From assembly GCF_026230105.1 (NCBI RefSeq), contig NC_079474.1, forward strand, positions 32,688,294 to 32,752,293: DNA of 64,000 bases, read 5' to 3'. Source of the stretch: Diorhabda sublineata. Taxonomy: Eukaryota; Arthropoda; Insecta; Coleoptera; Chrysomelidae. The notes below the pieces were generated by a model. It was not told the DNA's origin. It searched no databases and worked only from the letters and a program-made list of their open reading frames with translations. How positions within the stretch are numbered: the first letter of the stretch is position 1; each line of letters starts with the position of its first letter. A program made the translations under genes and the position numbers. Shown in pieces: positions 1-12,800 of the stretch.

Positions 1-2440
1 GCCAGATAGGCGGATCATATAACTTTTTCTTTAGTTCAGATCTCTACAATAGGCCAAATTTTCACTGGTTCTCCAGAAACCGAATGTTTTGCGTTTGTAT
101 TTCCCCTATGAGATTTTTATTACATATATTTCCATTCAATTCTTCTTCTATGTTAATCATGGGAGCCCCCGCTTCTTTGTAAAGATTTAGATGCTTTGGT
201 GAGTTCTGTATAATACGTATATTTGAGTTTTCTGATTGGTTTTACCACTAAAATAACACCTCCAGCAATGTTAATTGTCTCTATAAAATGATTTGCTCAC
301 TATAGGGCCTATAGGCATAACGTCAGGGTGTTTTTGGATGTACAACTTCCACATCGTTTTAATGTTTAGATCAGGTGATAAAGACAACGATGAGCAGTAA
401 TAGCTGACTGCAGATAACAAGCGGAAGTGCAGAAATCAAATAACAGAATTCATAGACGAAGTGGACTTTTTTTAAAAAGAAACTCTTTTGAATTTGTGCC
501 CTTTTAAAATAAACAAAAAATAAAATGCTGATTAGACCTCCAAAACCTGAAAATCGAAAAAAAAATGGAATTTTATTTTTCCAGTCGTTTGTCATGTTTC
601 TGCCCGATTTTACTACTTACCCCTAAAGATGGTGCTGGGAGTACGTTACATAAACTGTAGTTAAAAGACGATTGTAGAAGATCAATAAATTTATTTTATT
701 GGGTACGAAACTATCGATTTTGGTGGGCGTTAGGTAATTTTATATTTTCGAGGTCCCCTTGTTTTTTCGCTCTAGAAAATCGAAAAATCGAAGAAAATCA
801 TGTACGAAAAAATTATGGGGATAAAAAAAATGAAAACTTATATTGGTTTCACTGCTTTAAATGTTCATGAAAATGCACTCAGTCACGTATAATTGTTGAT
901 AACTTTTTTCAAATAATTTAATGAAGTTTTTATATTTTTTTTCATAATCTACATAAAAAAACGAACAAATTTGAAAAAAAAATTATACAAGAATGTTGAT
1001 TTATCGTGTTTTTACAATTTAAAATAATAACAATTTCTCGTAAAATTGACCTTTTCTCACATATAATCGTTTGTACCTTTTTTATTAAGTAATTATTGAA
1101 GTTATATGAACAAAAACATTATTAAAATCACTTAGTGTAATCAAGTATACAATGTTGAAAGTTAACTTTGAAAAATTGAAAATTTTCACTATTAAAAAAA
1201 CTGTATCTTATACTAAGGTTGAATGTTAGAGATAAAAAGTGAATAAACAAACATTTTTGAATTTTTTTTCCAATATGTGCGTTTTTTTTTGTGTAGATTA
1301 ACAAAAAAACAAGTATATTAACTGCGTTTGATACTTTGTAAAAAAGTTATGAACGATTATATGCGAAGAAGTGCGTTTTTGATCACATTTAAGTCATAAA
1401 AATATGTGAAATCTCCAAGTGAGATATTTTCCATTTTTTTTCATAAATCCGCCGTAAAAACGAAGATTTTAAAATAAAATTCATCGTAATATATAGGAAA
1501 TGTTATAGCACATTAATTATCGAAAAATCTTGAGGAAACTGTCTTAAGCAAACTTAACATGTTTATTCCATTATTTTTTTGTTATGTAGATGATGTTTGT
1601 GTAAAAAAATGGAAATATAAGCCAAACATAAAATTCTTATAAAAAAACTACATTAAAGAAAATAGTTAAATTAATTTTCTTGTTGTCATACAACTAAATG
1701 GTGTACAAAACCAATAAATTTAATCTTCATGTCATAACGTCACGAACATAACCTATAAATGCGAATTTTATACTTTCGCGGTACATTCGTTTTTTAACAA
1801 AATCGAAAAATCATCCGATTTCGATGAATTTTTTTTAAAATCATAGTTTTTACTGCGAATTTACGAAAATAATTATGGGAATAAAAAAAATTAAAACTTA
1901 TATTGATTTCAGTGCCTTTATGACCACACTAAAAGTCATAAAACCATATAAAACCTTCAAGTGAGATATTTCCTATTTTTTCACATAAGTTCGCCGTAAA
2001 AACGAAGGTGTTTAAAAAAATTCTTCGAAATTGGATAATTTCTCGATTTTCTAGAGAGTTTAGGAAAACATGTAAAGCCAGAAAACCATAAATAATCTTT
2101 AATTAAGATAAAAAATGAATAAACAAACAAACATTTTTCAATTTTTTTTCCAAAATGTGTGTTTTTTTGTAGATTAACAAAAAACAAATATATGAACTGC
2201 GTTTGATGATATGTAAAAAAGTTATGAATGATTATATGCGAAGAAGTGTGTTTATGATCACATTTAGAGTCATAAAACTATATGAAATCTCCAAGAGAGA
2301 TATTTCCCATATTTTTTTTATAAATTCGCCATAAAAACGAAGATTTAAAAAAAAATTGATCGAAATCGGATGATTTTTCGATTTTCTAGAAATAAAAAAC
2401 GGAGGGGACCGCGAAAGTGTAAAATTAGCAAATTTAATTT
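1..2440. repeat. AT-rich cluster of foldback/MITE-family remnants
   Basis: No gene is visible. The stretch holds arms related to the bounded element at 18198-19212: left-type arms start near 733 and 1761 (TAATTTTA-TACTTTCG-GGT followed by TCTAGAAAATCGAAAAAT or a close variant), and a right-type arm ends near 2429 (ATTTTTCGATTTTCTAGA then GGGACCGCGAAAGTGTAAAATTA). About 210 bp are present twice in direct orientation, at roughly 1226-1440 and 2101-2311. This suggests two related copies, about 733-1500 and 1761-2429. I found no target-site duplication, so boundaries are approximate. Confidence 0.6.
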
Positions 2441-5400
2441 ATGCCGTACATTGATATTTATCAATGGTATTTATCAAAAGTCTTTTACTGATTTAGTTCT
2501 ATAGGGATTGTATATTTTTTAAAATTTTTGTGCTTATTTTGAGCATATATTTAGTACATAGCTATACGCATCTTTTATCAACATTTTTAATATCTATGCA
2601 TCTAAATTGAGGATCTGACAGTTGTTTAGTTCTTTCAGAGTAAGATGATTTATAAACAAAAACCGTCTAAAAACCAAGATCATATTTATGGACACATCTT
2701 TTACCTACTAAATTAATTAATGGAATTTTTTTTTATCGAAATAATATAATAAGTTGTCTTCATTATTCAAGTTATTTAGAAAATGATAATTCAATACGTA
2801 CCTGTAATAAATATAAACTAAGCTACATCACACACTTCTACACACACGCGTACCAATTTGAACGAACATATGAAATTGGTTGAGCCTCCAACATTCGTGA
2901 GAAAAATATTTGAAAAACTACAATTAACTCGAGGAAGGGGTAATTACTTACGATACGTTTGGTTCATTAGACAGAAATTAACGTGAAAAAACTGCGAGAA
3001 ATACTTAATCAATACATAAAAACTTATATTACTAAAAAGAAAATTAAGTTAATCATATTATTTTTATGCTTTCAAAGTATTTATTCATATTGATTCTATA
3101 TATATATCATTTCTTAATTTTGTCAATATGAATTTATTAGTATTTTCTCATGTTTTCCTTATTTCCTATTATTTTACGTGAGTTTCTTGTTTTGGTAATT
3201 TTATCACTTTTATCAATTTCTTATTAATAGTTCATTATTTGTTGTTGTTGCTGTTTCTAACGAATGATTCGAGAAAGACCAACAAAGACAATCTATATAG
3301 AAAGAATAGAAGGTAAAAGAGGATCAGAGCACTCTAGAAAAAGATTATTGAATGAGATGTAACAAGACCTAAAGAGAATAAAGGGATTAGGGAAATGGAA
3401 CTGTTGATAAAGAAAGACAAGTTCCTCCATAGATTGTAGAGACGAGGAATGTAAAACATGACAATAAACTGTTTTCACAAACTCCCTTTAGTTCTTTATT
3501 TCTAATTAATAAAGTTAAAAATCGTTAAAAATTTCCGTCATTTTTCGTTAGTTTTTATTTCGTAATTCACAACATTTCTTGTCATTTTCCGTAACATCTT
3601 CATCATTTTTCGTAATACCTTTTTCTGCATTTCTCGTCGTTTTCCACAACTTCTAACTATCTCACGTTATTCCTTTCTTTTCGTTTCTCAATGCCTTACA
3701 ATTTATCATCATTCCTCGTTACCTCCTTTCATCAAATTCCTCTTTTTACTTTGTTTGGTCGTTTGACCATCCACTTCTGGCAACTTGAACGGTTGAACAA
3801 TGTTTACATCCCACGTTATTCGTTCAATTGTTTTGCAATATCTGAGGCTGCATTTCCACTTTCCGGAAAGTGATTGCCTTGAGTTATAGTGTATATTGAT
3901 TTTATATGTTTCACAATCGGTTTTTCTTGGCTCAGTGGAACACGATTATTCTATGATCAGAGAGAAACGGCTCATTAGATACCCTCTAGTTTTTTTTCCC
4001 CGTTCTTTTACGTTCGATGTACTCAATGTTATGTTTAAAACTTTTTCCCTCTTGTTTACAACTGTTGGTAAGCTCCCTACCTAAGTAATCAAACAGCTGA
4101 AATTCTTTTTCAACTTGAAAAGTTCACTAATAATGGAAGTCTTTTTGAGAGAAATTGGAGAATTAGAGGTATTTTAGAGTTGATTAAGACTTACGAAGCA
4201 AAAGACTTTATAAAATCTAAATGAATACAGTGGCTGGGATATTTGGAACGAAAGAGTAGAATAATTTCATAGTTATGGTCCAAACGACGTTTTTGTAAAG
4301 ATACTCCTTTATTTGCAGTTTAAATGTGTTTGAATTATACCCGACATTTGGTGTTGAGCAATTTTATTGAATTGAAAATAAATAAATACTTTCACTGAAG
4401 GGTTGAGGACCACATATTTATTGGAATCGCGCTTAGAATAATTATTAGTTAGACAGAAATCCGAATTTCGTATAATCAGTAGCGTATCGCAGTAAGAAAG
4501 TATTTCTTTGAGTATTATAGTTATTTATATCAAAAACGAACAGTATTACCCGGGAGAGTATAAAAATAAGAATTCCTAAGCCGTGATTTATTGAAAATTA
4601 TATATAATAAGCGTTAAGTCTTTTTTTTAAAAAGATTCTTATAATTGTATGAAAGATAAATTCGAAACATAAAAAATAGGTGAAAAATAAAAGAAAATAC
4701 ATATTAAAAACAATATTAAACATAATTTGACTTCTCTCCAAACATTTTTATCTATTATGAGCAGGATTACCCATTTTGCAGGACTCAAATCATCTTGAAG
4801 TAGTGTCGCCCAAAATTTCAATCCAAACATCAATTCTCAAATATTACGATGAACGATTTATGTTAATACGTGAAAATATGGTATATAAAAAAGTTTTGAT
4901 ACTGATTCTCATAGAATTATATTATTATTATTAACCATGAGGGGGCCATGTCATTTATTGTTGTCTAGGTAATCCTTTCGCAGTCACCTTTGTGAGAGAC
5001 GTCGCTGGTTTGGAAAAAGGAATTTCTCACTAGGGCGTTTCCTAGCATTTTATTTCCTATGTGAAAGGGTAGTTGCTACTTATCTGCCGTCCACTCTGAT
5101 GCCGTATGACTGGATATATAACTTTGTTTTCTTCCCTTATCTACAAGTGCAGGTTCGAGTCCTGCCAGCGATTGAATGTCATCGGTAATTTGATTGCCCT
5201 TGTCTACTGTGTTCAGAGATTCGAAGCAACTCTACAGTTGAAAGATTTAGTATATTTGGAAATATAACATCTAAAATGTTTAAATTGAAATCCATATGTT
5301 TCATAAAAGTTCACTCATATAATATATGTTACATTGACATTTGCAATTGCAGAAGTTCCTAATATAATCTCTATATAGTTTTTATAACACGATTCCTTAA

Positions 5401-6211
5401 TCTCCTTTCTTATTTTGTCGATTATTCTCTTAATAAAACGTTGAAAGATAAGGATTGAGTCAAGTTTTTAAATTTTTGGTTCAAACTTCCCGCTAAAACG
5501 CTCATTACCAATATGGCGGTGCACTGACGACAATACATGGTAAGTTGTAAAAAATTAACGGTTTCTTCAGTGTTTTATTCGATTATCTGTTATAAGTTAT
5601 GTATAATGCATCAATGTACTAATTTCTTAATAAAATCACCTGAAAAACTATTTATTCACGTGCCTAGAGCAAAAATGGAACAAACAGAGCGATTACAACT
5701 TCCTGGTAGAGATCGAGAGACTACAACTTACAATTTATATTTATGAAAATCACTTTGATGTATATAAAAATTGTTATATCTACTTCTTTAACTCTAGATA
5801 AATATTTTGTAACTAAATAAAATTAATCATACAATGATTTTAGTCGGACTGCGTCGAGTGTTTACTATTTAGTGACGTCACTCGGAGTTATTCGTGCACC
5901 GTCTGTTCTTTATCACTTGACAAAATTTTAAAATTTCTTCTATTCAAAATGTTTTAGGAATTTGATAATTTTATTTTCCAACTTCTTTCTTTTTGATTGA
6001 ATTTATACTGTATTATATTGTACAGAGAGTTAAATGAAGAAAAGACAAAACAGAATTATATAAAAAAACTATATTTCAGACTAATGTTAGTAGTTATATA
6101 CATAAAAACATTATATCATATTTTCAAAATTCTTCCAGCAATACGAGGATGAGTTCTGAAGAAGGAAATTTACTTAGATCCTTGTCGAGTCTACATTATA
6201 CTATTGGAGGT
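2441..6211. other. AT-rich intergenic stretch, no supportable gene
   Basis: Only short open frames are present, none with a recognisable domain. Around 3500-3700 there is a loose run of related T-rich words (variants of ATTTTTCGTAA). A GGTTCGAGTCC string near 5152 looks like a Pol III B box and may mark a tRNA-derived SINE, but I could not fold a tRNA or find an A box. Part of 3290-3450 weakly resembles the 3' end of a LINE reading frame. Confidence 0.4.
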
Positions 6212-6454
6212 TCACCTGGACCACTTTGGGTAGCATTGGTTTAGAGCTTCTTTAATTCTCACATCTAATTCAACCTCAATTTTCTTCACAGTACCCAAAC
6301 TTCCGGAAGTCGTTGTAATCAGGCGGTTGTTTAATCCAATATAAGTTTGAAAATTTTCCTTGAAGTTTCCTATCATGTTAAACCACTCAATTACTGGAAA
6401 GTCTGGTTGTGTTTCCACCTTTCCACAATTCTTAGAATTGATACAAACTTGCAT
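6212..6454 (-). CDS. Unidentified 80-residue open frame
   Basis: The frame opens with ATG at 6454 and has plausible protein-like composition, but I recognise no domain. The frames just upstream on the same strand contain a short KAW-EEVTP-like string, which is vaguely like the C-terminal end of pogo/jerky-type transposases. It lies 250 bp past the stop codon of the phospholipase gene on the same strand and is not in phase with it. It is either a transposon remnant or a chance frame. Confidence 0.2.
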   Translation of the reverse strand: MQVCINSKNCGKVETQPDFPVIEWFNMIGNFKENFQTYIGLNNRLITTTSGSLGTVKKIEVELDVRIKEALNQCYPKWSR

Positions 6455-6676
6455 ATCTAAAAGAATGCTGTATAGTTGTGAGGTGTCACTTCTTCCCAGG
6501 CTTTAGACAAAAAAATTTACTGCTTGCAGGACATTAACAGAAATTGTATGGAAGGCGAACTTCTTAATATTGCAATTTATACAACAATTTATAAATGTCT
6601 CTTGTTTTTTCAGTTCCAGTCTTCTTTAAGCTCTTAATAAATAAATAATAGGAGAAGCAATTCATTATGAGAACTA

Positions 6677-6682
6677 TTTATT
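6677..6682 (-). promoter_or_regulatory. Candidate polyadenylation signal of the phospholipase gene
   Basis: AATAAA on the minus strand about 20 bases after the TAG stop of the lipase gene. It is the nearest canonical signal. AATAAA is frequent by chance in DNA this AT-rich. Confidence 0.35.
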
Positions 6683-6701
6683 TATAATTTGTATAAATGT
6701 T

Positions 6702-6883
6702 CTAATTGGGTAGTTCAAAGGTCTTCTCCACACTTTGGAATGAATGAGGCAATTGACTATTATGCTTTGTGTAAATATAAGGATGTTCTTCAGAAGGACA
6801 ATTAAATTTTGAAAATGTTGGAGTACCATCTGTGCTCTTGTTACCAACAGGTTCCAATAGCGAATTCCACAAATCGTTTGCGA
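6702..6883 (-). CDS. Phospholipase B-like gene, exon 6 (C-terminus)
   Basis: Acceptor TTTTTCAG|TCGCAAACG. It encodes the family's ANDLWNSLLEPVGNK and FNCPSEEHPYIYT and stops at TAG (6702-6704). It is too short for the open-frame list, so family recognition was needed. The tail is hydrophilic with no GPI-type or membrane anchor. Confidence 0.9.
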
Positions 6884-9800
6884 CTGAAAAATATATTTAT
6901 TAGGGTTAAATTGTCATTTTATATACATTAATTCTCTATACATTCGTCTTTCTACAAATATCTTTTATTCTCTTAATCAAACTTTCCTCTTCATCTAATG
7001 TTTTTTTGAGACTCTCAATTGTATTTTTTTAATAACAAGCTCATGTTATAATGTGTGGTCAAAAAAACCTGTTTTTTGACATTGCAATTGTAAGAAGAAT
7101 GCCAAAGAAGTTCAGGATATGCTAAAATTTATATAAGATCCTAAGCTCAAACCAGGCAAGTCGTTTGATAAAGTATTACTCAAAAGATTACTCCACAAAT
7201 TGGAAATGATTCTGCCAAGACAATATTCCCAAATTCTAAAGTCTCACTTATCAGAGAGATATTTCAGAGCAAAGAGAGATGAATTGTATTCTGATCTAGA
7301 AAAAATCAAGGCAGGACAGTTATGGGCGTGGGTAATACTCACGAAGAAGCTGCTGAAAACTTACAAGCACTCATTGACCAAATTAGCAGCTGGACCAAGA
7401 GACGTTTCCTATCAGAATTAACAATATTAATATTACTTTTAATAATACAACAAAATATCTGGATATGACTCTCGATGTGGGATTTTACAATAAACTGTTT
7501 CTATACAAGTAAATATTGGGACCTATTTGGAGTTATGTTATACAACTGTTGGGTTTTGTTAGTAAGAGACACATTATTATGCAACGATAACAGAATAAGA
7601 TACGAAGGAGCATCATCGGTGCACCCTGGAACTGCTGAAACAGTTTCATCTCTAGTATCTTCAGATAGAGACTTAACCAAATCACAACCAAATTTGCAAA
7701 TTACTTTTTTATTCTATTTCTTTAATTTAATGGGCATTTTCCCCCTATCTATTACATCATTTTTGCATCGATTTCACTCAATTGTGGGTATTGTGTTCAT
7801 AAACCTAACTTTCTAAAAATGTACTTACACCTTGCTTGTGATTTTTCCGAAAAATGGAAACAATCAGGCGCTAGGAAAGTATAATCAGGTTTCCCTTGTG
7901 GAGTCCTAGGGAACGAGTAGTTTAACGTATAAGTATGACCTATCACAGTAAAATCTTCTAAATCAAATTCGGGTAAATTGCTAACTTCGATATCTACCTG
8001 CTGCCATTTTTTCATAATGTCGCTCATTATTTTCCTCATATTTTTGTACAATAAACCTCTCATGCACGAACAAACCGTACTTTGAACAATATAACATTTT
8101 AAAGGGAGGTTCTTCATTTCAAACAGTACATCCAATCCTATAAAAGAATATTTCTTTCAAATATATTATTAATACATAAATCTTGAACATTACAATAAGC
8201 AGTTCTAGAATTTCAATAGCCTGGGAGATCTATGATGAATTAAACTTTTTGTTATAATAACCCGAAAATGTGGCAATGAAAAAATTTTCCTGTGAGGTAC
8301 ATTTGGTACATTTCATACTTCCAGTTTGTAGGCAACATAATAAGCAACAGCATTGATAAGAATGTTCAAATCATTAAATATTCCAAGTTTTAGAAAAGTT
8401 CTTCAACAAATGGAAGTTTTTAAAGAAATAAAAGATGTGGCAATCTAAAAAGATCATCCAATGAAATAAAGAACAGAGTGTATTTCCAATGTATAGGCAA
8501 CACAATAAACAATGGCGTTAATAATGTTGTCTAGCTAAAAGCTACGATACTCATTCAATATTTAACAAAGTTTATTATTATTGTTCTAATATCGAGTCTA
8601 ATTTCTGAAATTCGAAATTTTTTCTTTTATGTGAGGTCTGCAATAAATGAAACTTATAACAATTCTAAAAAAATAACTGGTTTAAAGAGCTTAAGATACT
8701 TCTAGACCACTTCAACAGTATGTCAAATTGAAACTAAATCAGCTGATTTTGATCTTTCTAGCGCAAACTAAGACTGATCATTATTATAAGAATTAATTTT
8801 CGAAATAGTTTTTTGTTGTTTTAAAATGAGATAGACTTAGTTCTTATACCTAACCTGCAGTTCTTAATTACAAAAATAAAAACAATTTAAATGAATTTGA
8901 GAAGAAATAGGATGAATGAATGCTATAAACAGGGTATACTTAAGCAAGGCGCAAACTGTGACACGTATAGCACGTGTCAGGTATCGTGACACGAGAGACA
9001 CGACTCGTACATGCTACACGTGCTGCGTGGTGATCCGAATATTGAGAAACACGTTTTCAAACAGAAACGGTAGGGTGTGGATTTGATTGGCTTTTCGCGA
9101 CTAGCCGGTATAAAAAAATCTCTGATATTTTTGACAATCCAATAAAACAATTGTTGCCTTTCTACCTCTAAATTTACGAGACAAATACTTATATATTGGA
9201 GCCTTGAAACTAAGCTTTGAAAACAGAAACAAATTAACAAATTAAAAATACAAAAAAACGTCTCAAAAGCAGAAGCTTATTTTCAAGGTTGATATGAATT
9301 TCGACTACATTACTTGGTGCTGGTACTAAATTAACTATAGTCCTTGGTAAATTATCCCTTAGATATCTAAGAACTATTAGTAAGTCTTCTTTGTGTTGTC
9401 TTAACAAATCGTAGCTGTTACGGAGTAGACAAATCTCTGAGCAAAAGTCATTGTCGCCTATCATTATTGTCACCATCTACAACAGAAACAAAAACAGTAA
9501 AATTAATTTCTTCCTTAGTTTTATTCTAGATACGTCATGATTTTTGTTTAGCTAATGAATGAAATTAGTATGATTATAAAGTATCTTAGCGATAATAAAG
9601 AAAAAAATACAAGGTGAAATAATTTCCATATTATTTCAATCGTGGAATATATTTTTTACCGGGTTTCGATTCGAAGGTTAAATATTTTAAGAATGTACAT
9701 ACTATTTGAAAAAAAAAAGATGCGTGGTCACACTACGAAGTGATAAAATGTTCATTGTAATGCGAGAAATAAATAAAAAATCTGGTAAATTTAAATAACT

Positions 9801-12800
9801 TCTTGTAGAATATTAGTCCAGTCATTCAAGAAATATAATTTATGGTGTGTTTTCTAAAAATATATAAGTAGGAAGATATTTATTATTTAACTGTTTAAAA
9901 AGCAAAGTAAATATTTTTTATTGATAAATTGTGTTGATTATAGAGAAAATTATATAGAATAATCGGGTAAAAATTGATGTTTTGACCTATTTCGGTCTTC
10001 ATCCTAACTGAAATCAAAGATGATTTATCAAAAAACCATATAAATATGTCTAAATGAAAAGTTGATAGAATTTATATTTTTTCTAACAACATTTATATGT
10101 TCATTTAATTAATAAAAGTTTATATATCAAAATATTTCAATTGCTTTTTAAGTAAAAAAGGAATTTATTCTATTTTTTAGCAAGCGATAGGTGAAATATG
10201 AGCTTAGAAGATGATTTGAAGGAGAAGTTTGTCCACTGACAACTCTCCGTTGGTTTAATAAATCAGATTGTTTTTTCCTCTTTAATATTCTGCGTACTGG
10301 TAGTGATTCGTTGACTTCTTTATTTTGATAACCGGGTACTTTTCGATAATAGCTGCTTGTACTTGATAAAAAAATGGAAAAACTCTAAAAGTAATCGTAA
10401 GGATAAAGAAAAACTCATTACAAAGCTTAAATAATATATCTCTTTCATTTAAATGATATTCTATGTTTCCTACAGAGATAGTTGGTTGAAGATTTTTTCC
10501 TACAATTCATTAAAGACTGTAGTATCAGATAAAAATTTTGTTTTGAATAAGCTCAAAGAATAAAAACCTTAAGATTAATCTGGTGATCTGAGAAGCCAAT
10601 AGATCGCACTATTTGAAGGAATAATTCTATTATTAAAACTGTTTTCCGAATAATTTTGCATTTATTGTGACCACGACAGTGGTCTAACTGGAATCAAATT
10701 TCCTAAACGTTGACAAGAAGTAATTAAAGGACTTTTCAGAAACCATGATCGAGATAACCCGATCATGATCTGAATGTTCAGAAACTAACGTCGTAATCTT
10801 ATATGATGGTTTCTATCCTGGTAGACCGATGGATAAATGCGATCAGCTGATGGGTTGTTTCATTTGTCTGTGGTTTTTGAACTTTAAAAATTATTTATTG
10901 CCTTAAATGGCTGTCTACTAATTAATTCTCAAGAGCAGGGTAATTGATAAGTTACTGAGGTTTTCAGTTTTTATAGTTTTCGACACTTCAGCCTAATAAT
11001 AGTTTCTTAGTATTAAAAATCAGTGCGAGTGGATAAATAGTTGATAATTGCCCAATAAAAATTTATTATCAAGCATCTAGAATCTAATATCGTACTAAAT
11101 AAATATCAGGGAAGTATTAAACCACAAAAAATTAATAAAAATCAAAAGTTTTCGTTGACCGTGTTTTAAATTCGAAATTTGAATATTTGTGCGTATTTTC
11201 TCTTTTACTAGGGGTATTTTTTAAGTTACTGTGGAGCGTTTTATTGCTAATATACCATGGGGCGTTAAGAACGTTGAGAGTATTTTTGACGAAATTCGTA
11301 AGAAAAGGATTTGATTGGATTTTTTTAAAATCCCGACGAATCGTTCAATATTCAGAAAGGATAATGAAAAATCGAAAAATAGATGTTTGAAATAAGATTT
11401 CCTAAGATTAAGATGAGAACTAAGGTCAGAAACCAACATTTCTACACTTTTTTGCCAATGAAAAATCCGAAAACCATAAATTTGTCTGCACCTGATCTGT
11501 AACTAAGGACGGCTGTTTACCATATCTCAGAAACGGATGATTATAGCTGCAGGGAAAACAATTAAAACAAAAGTGCTCTCATAATAAAGCATGTAACGCC
11601 CTAGAGGTTCAAAATGACGTCCATTTTCTATACATGAAATCAGTCCCTGGATAGAACTGCAGTTTCAATTGAAATACTTCGTATTGCTTGCGTTTTCTTT
11701 CAATCATATCATGTCTTCTGTTTTATTCGGTTCTCCAAATGAAAATCTAAGCAAGTTGGGTCTGGAGATCTGGGTGGTCAAATAAATAAACTTCCACGTT
11801 CTTACTACCTTTGCTGTTGTTTGCAAAATACGTAGATTTTTGCTTATATTTTATGATTTGATTCACTAGCAAACAAATATAACATTTTTAAATAATGAAA
11901 AAAGCTTAACACAACTCACTTCGTCAACCTTCCATACGTAAAATTCTCGCTAATTACACATTTATTAATCATAATATCCAAAATATATTAAACAAAAACA
12001 TTTTTTCATAAAAAGTTGCCACTTTCTACCACGTCTTATTTGAAGAGATACACTAAATATAAAAAATGCATTAAATAATTCCATTATATTATATAAAGTG
12101 CCACTTAATTGGGTAAATTCTGAAAAATTTCGCTTTTTTAATGTCATATTTTCAAATACTCTCTCTAGTGGTGTACCCAAGCTTCTCAGGCCGTTCTCAG
12201 TTTCCCACCCGGTACTTAACTGTACTTAAAGTTTTTTGTAACTTTTTTTCGGAAAGTACATGGAAAAATTAACAATTATATGAAATATAACCTAACCTAA
12301 GCTAAAAAAAGTTTACTAGTTTATAATATATGAGTTTAAATTATGGTATTCAAATATTTCCCCAGGCCTCCCCTTTTCAAGATAGCACCTTAAAAGGCGG
12401 TGAGCAAAATTGAGAGTTTCAATTTTTTTTCTAAAATTTGAGTAAAGCTATAAACTTGATATTCCGTAATTTTTCTACATTTGCACAGGACGGAGCTGGT
12501 CATTTACAGCATTTATTATCAATAGTATTACACTCAATTTATTAAAAAAATTATAAATTATGGTGTTTATTTTTTTTCTGTGCAACTATGGGTTTGGCTT
12601 AAAAAGAATAGAAAATATATTAAAAAAACAATAATTTCAAGTTATAATTCCATAAAACTTCATTTTGATAAAAAATTTTCATATGATATAAAGTAAGGGC
12701 TGCTAATTTCACCCCTTTATAAAGTAACAGGAATATTTAATGAATGTCCGTAGTTAGTCCTTTGCGAGTGTATGAATATTACAGAATATCAAGCTTCTAG

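Noticed and set aside
5140..5175. tRNA gene (GGTTCGAGTCC B box)
   Set aside because: No acceptor stem, anticodon arm or A box could be paired with it. At most it is a SINE fragment.
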